Shown here: piece after piece, positions 63,736-64,000 of the stretch
Layout of the letters: the number at the start of each line of letters is the position of its first letter
Numbering within the stretch: the first letter of the stretch is position 1
Assembly: GCA_030248215.1 (NCBI GenBank)
Contig: JASANG010000312.1
Location: forward strand, 1 to 64,000
DNA: 64,000 nucleotides
Direction of reading: 5' to 3'
Origin: Enoplolaimus lenunculus
Lineage: Eukaryota > Nematoda > Enoplea > Enoplida > Thoracostomopsidae
The notes under the pieces: generated by a model
What the model was told of the DNA's origin: nothing
Seen by the model: only the letters and a program-made list of their open reading frames with translations
Database searches by the model: none
Translations under genes and position numbers: made by a program

Positions 63736-64000
63736 TCTGGAGCGACCTCTTCAGTACATGGACCAGTTAAGCTATCGAAATTAGAAAAACACCCAAATCA
63801 TACACATTCAACAACTTGTCGATTTAGCAACGAATATTTAAAATTAACCCAATATTCATCATTAGATTCGTTTCATTGGCCTAAAAATTCCATATCAGAT
63901 TGTGATAATTTGGTATACATTTTGTAAAATAATGTTTCACCCATCAGAAACCGAGACAGCCATATTTTTGCATTTTATTTTTCAAATTTGTGCATCATAT

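Noticed and set aside
63337-63784. 142- and 96-codon frames on both strands
   Set aside because: Produced by a 36-bp minisatellite.
1-64000. Retroviral, LTR, Polinton or LINE coding remains
   Set aside because: No reverse transcriptase, integrase, capsid, envelope or polymerase-like frame was seen in the open frames of either strand; small worn pieces could still be missed.

Overview
The window looks like a piece of a gene-sparse, repeat-laden, intron-rich nematode genome. Three sequence facts support this: the nematode telomere hexamer TTAGGC occurs as interstitial arrays throughout; a DB-module gene (a cysteine-rich family typical of nematodes) is present at 43560-44835; and genes carry GT-AG introns, some with a splice acceptor just upstream of the ATG, as expected for spliced-leader trans-splicing. 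Which nematode cannot be told from this sequence.

Genes from left to right. (1) Plus strand, 20-3410: the last four exons of a Rab27-type GTPase (AEX-6/Rab27), its start lying left of the window. (2) Plus strand, 12153-16144: a complete three-exon PQ-loop (SLC66-like) membrane protein. (3) Minus strand, 19868-20494: the last exon of a single-pass membrane protein with a PPxY tail. (4) Plus strand, 25601-30637: three exons of an unrecognised low-complexity protein. (5) Minus strand, 28503-34549: an AQP8-type aquaporin in at least seven exons; the last exon of gene 4 lies inside one of its introns. (6) Plus strand, 43560-44835: a secreted DB-module protein in two exons. (7) Plus strand, 55125-57020: a long single-exon surface protein with a probable GPI tail and a 9-residue tandem repeat in its leader. 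(8) Minus strand, 59172-60419: an eight-span membrane protein that looks like a duplicated four-span unit. Weaker exon candidates are at 19216-19265 (+) and 37060-37160 (-). These genes do not form a pathway; together they are vesicle-traffic, transport and surface functions.

Most of the rest is short non-coding transposable elements. I could define about a dozen terminal-inverted-repeat (TIR) families by comparing copies within the window. The most striking are two families whose interiors are built of TTAGGC telomere-like repeats (about twenty-five copies or fragments) and a TTAA-flanked, piggyBac-like element that carries a tRNA-like A-box/B-box region (four near-full copies). Several clear nested insertions order the families in time. 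Tandem arrays of 18, 27, 31, 36, 74 and 75 bp are also present; several create long false open frames. I saw no reverse transcriptase, integrase, capsid, envelope or transposase coding sequence, no CRISPR array, and no tRNA or rRNA gene that I would call functional.
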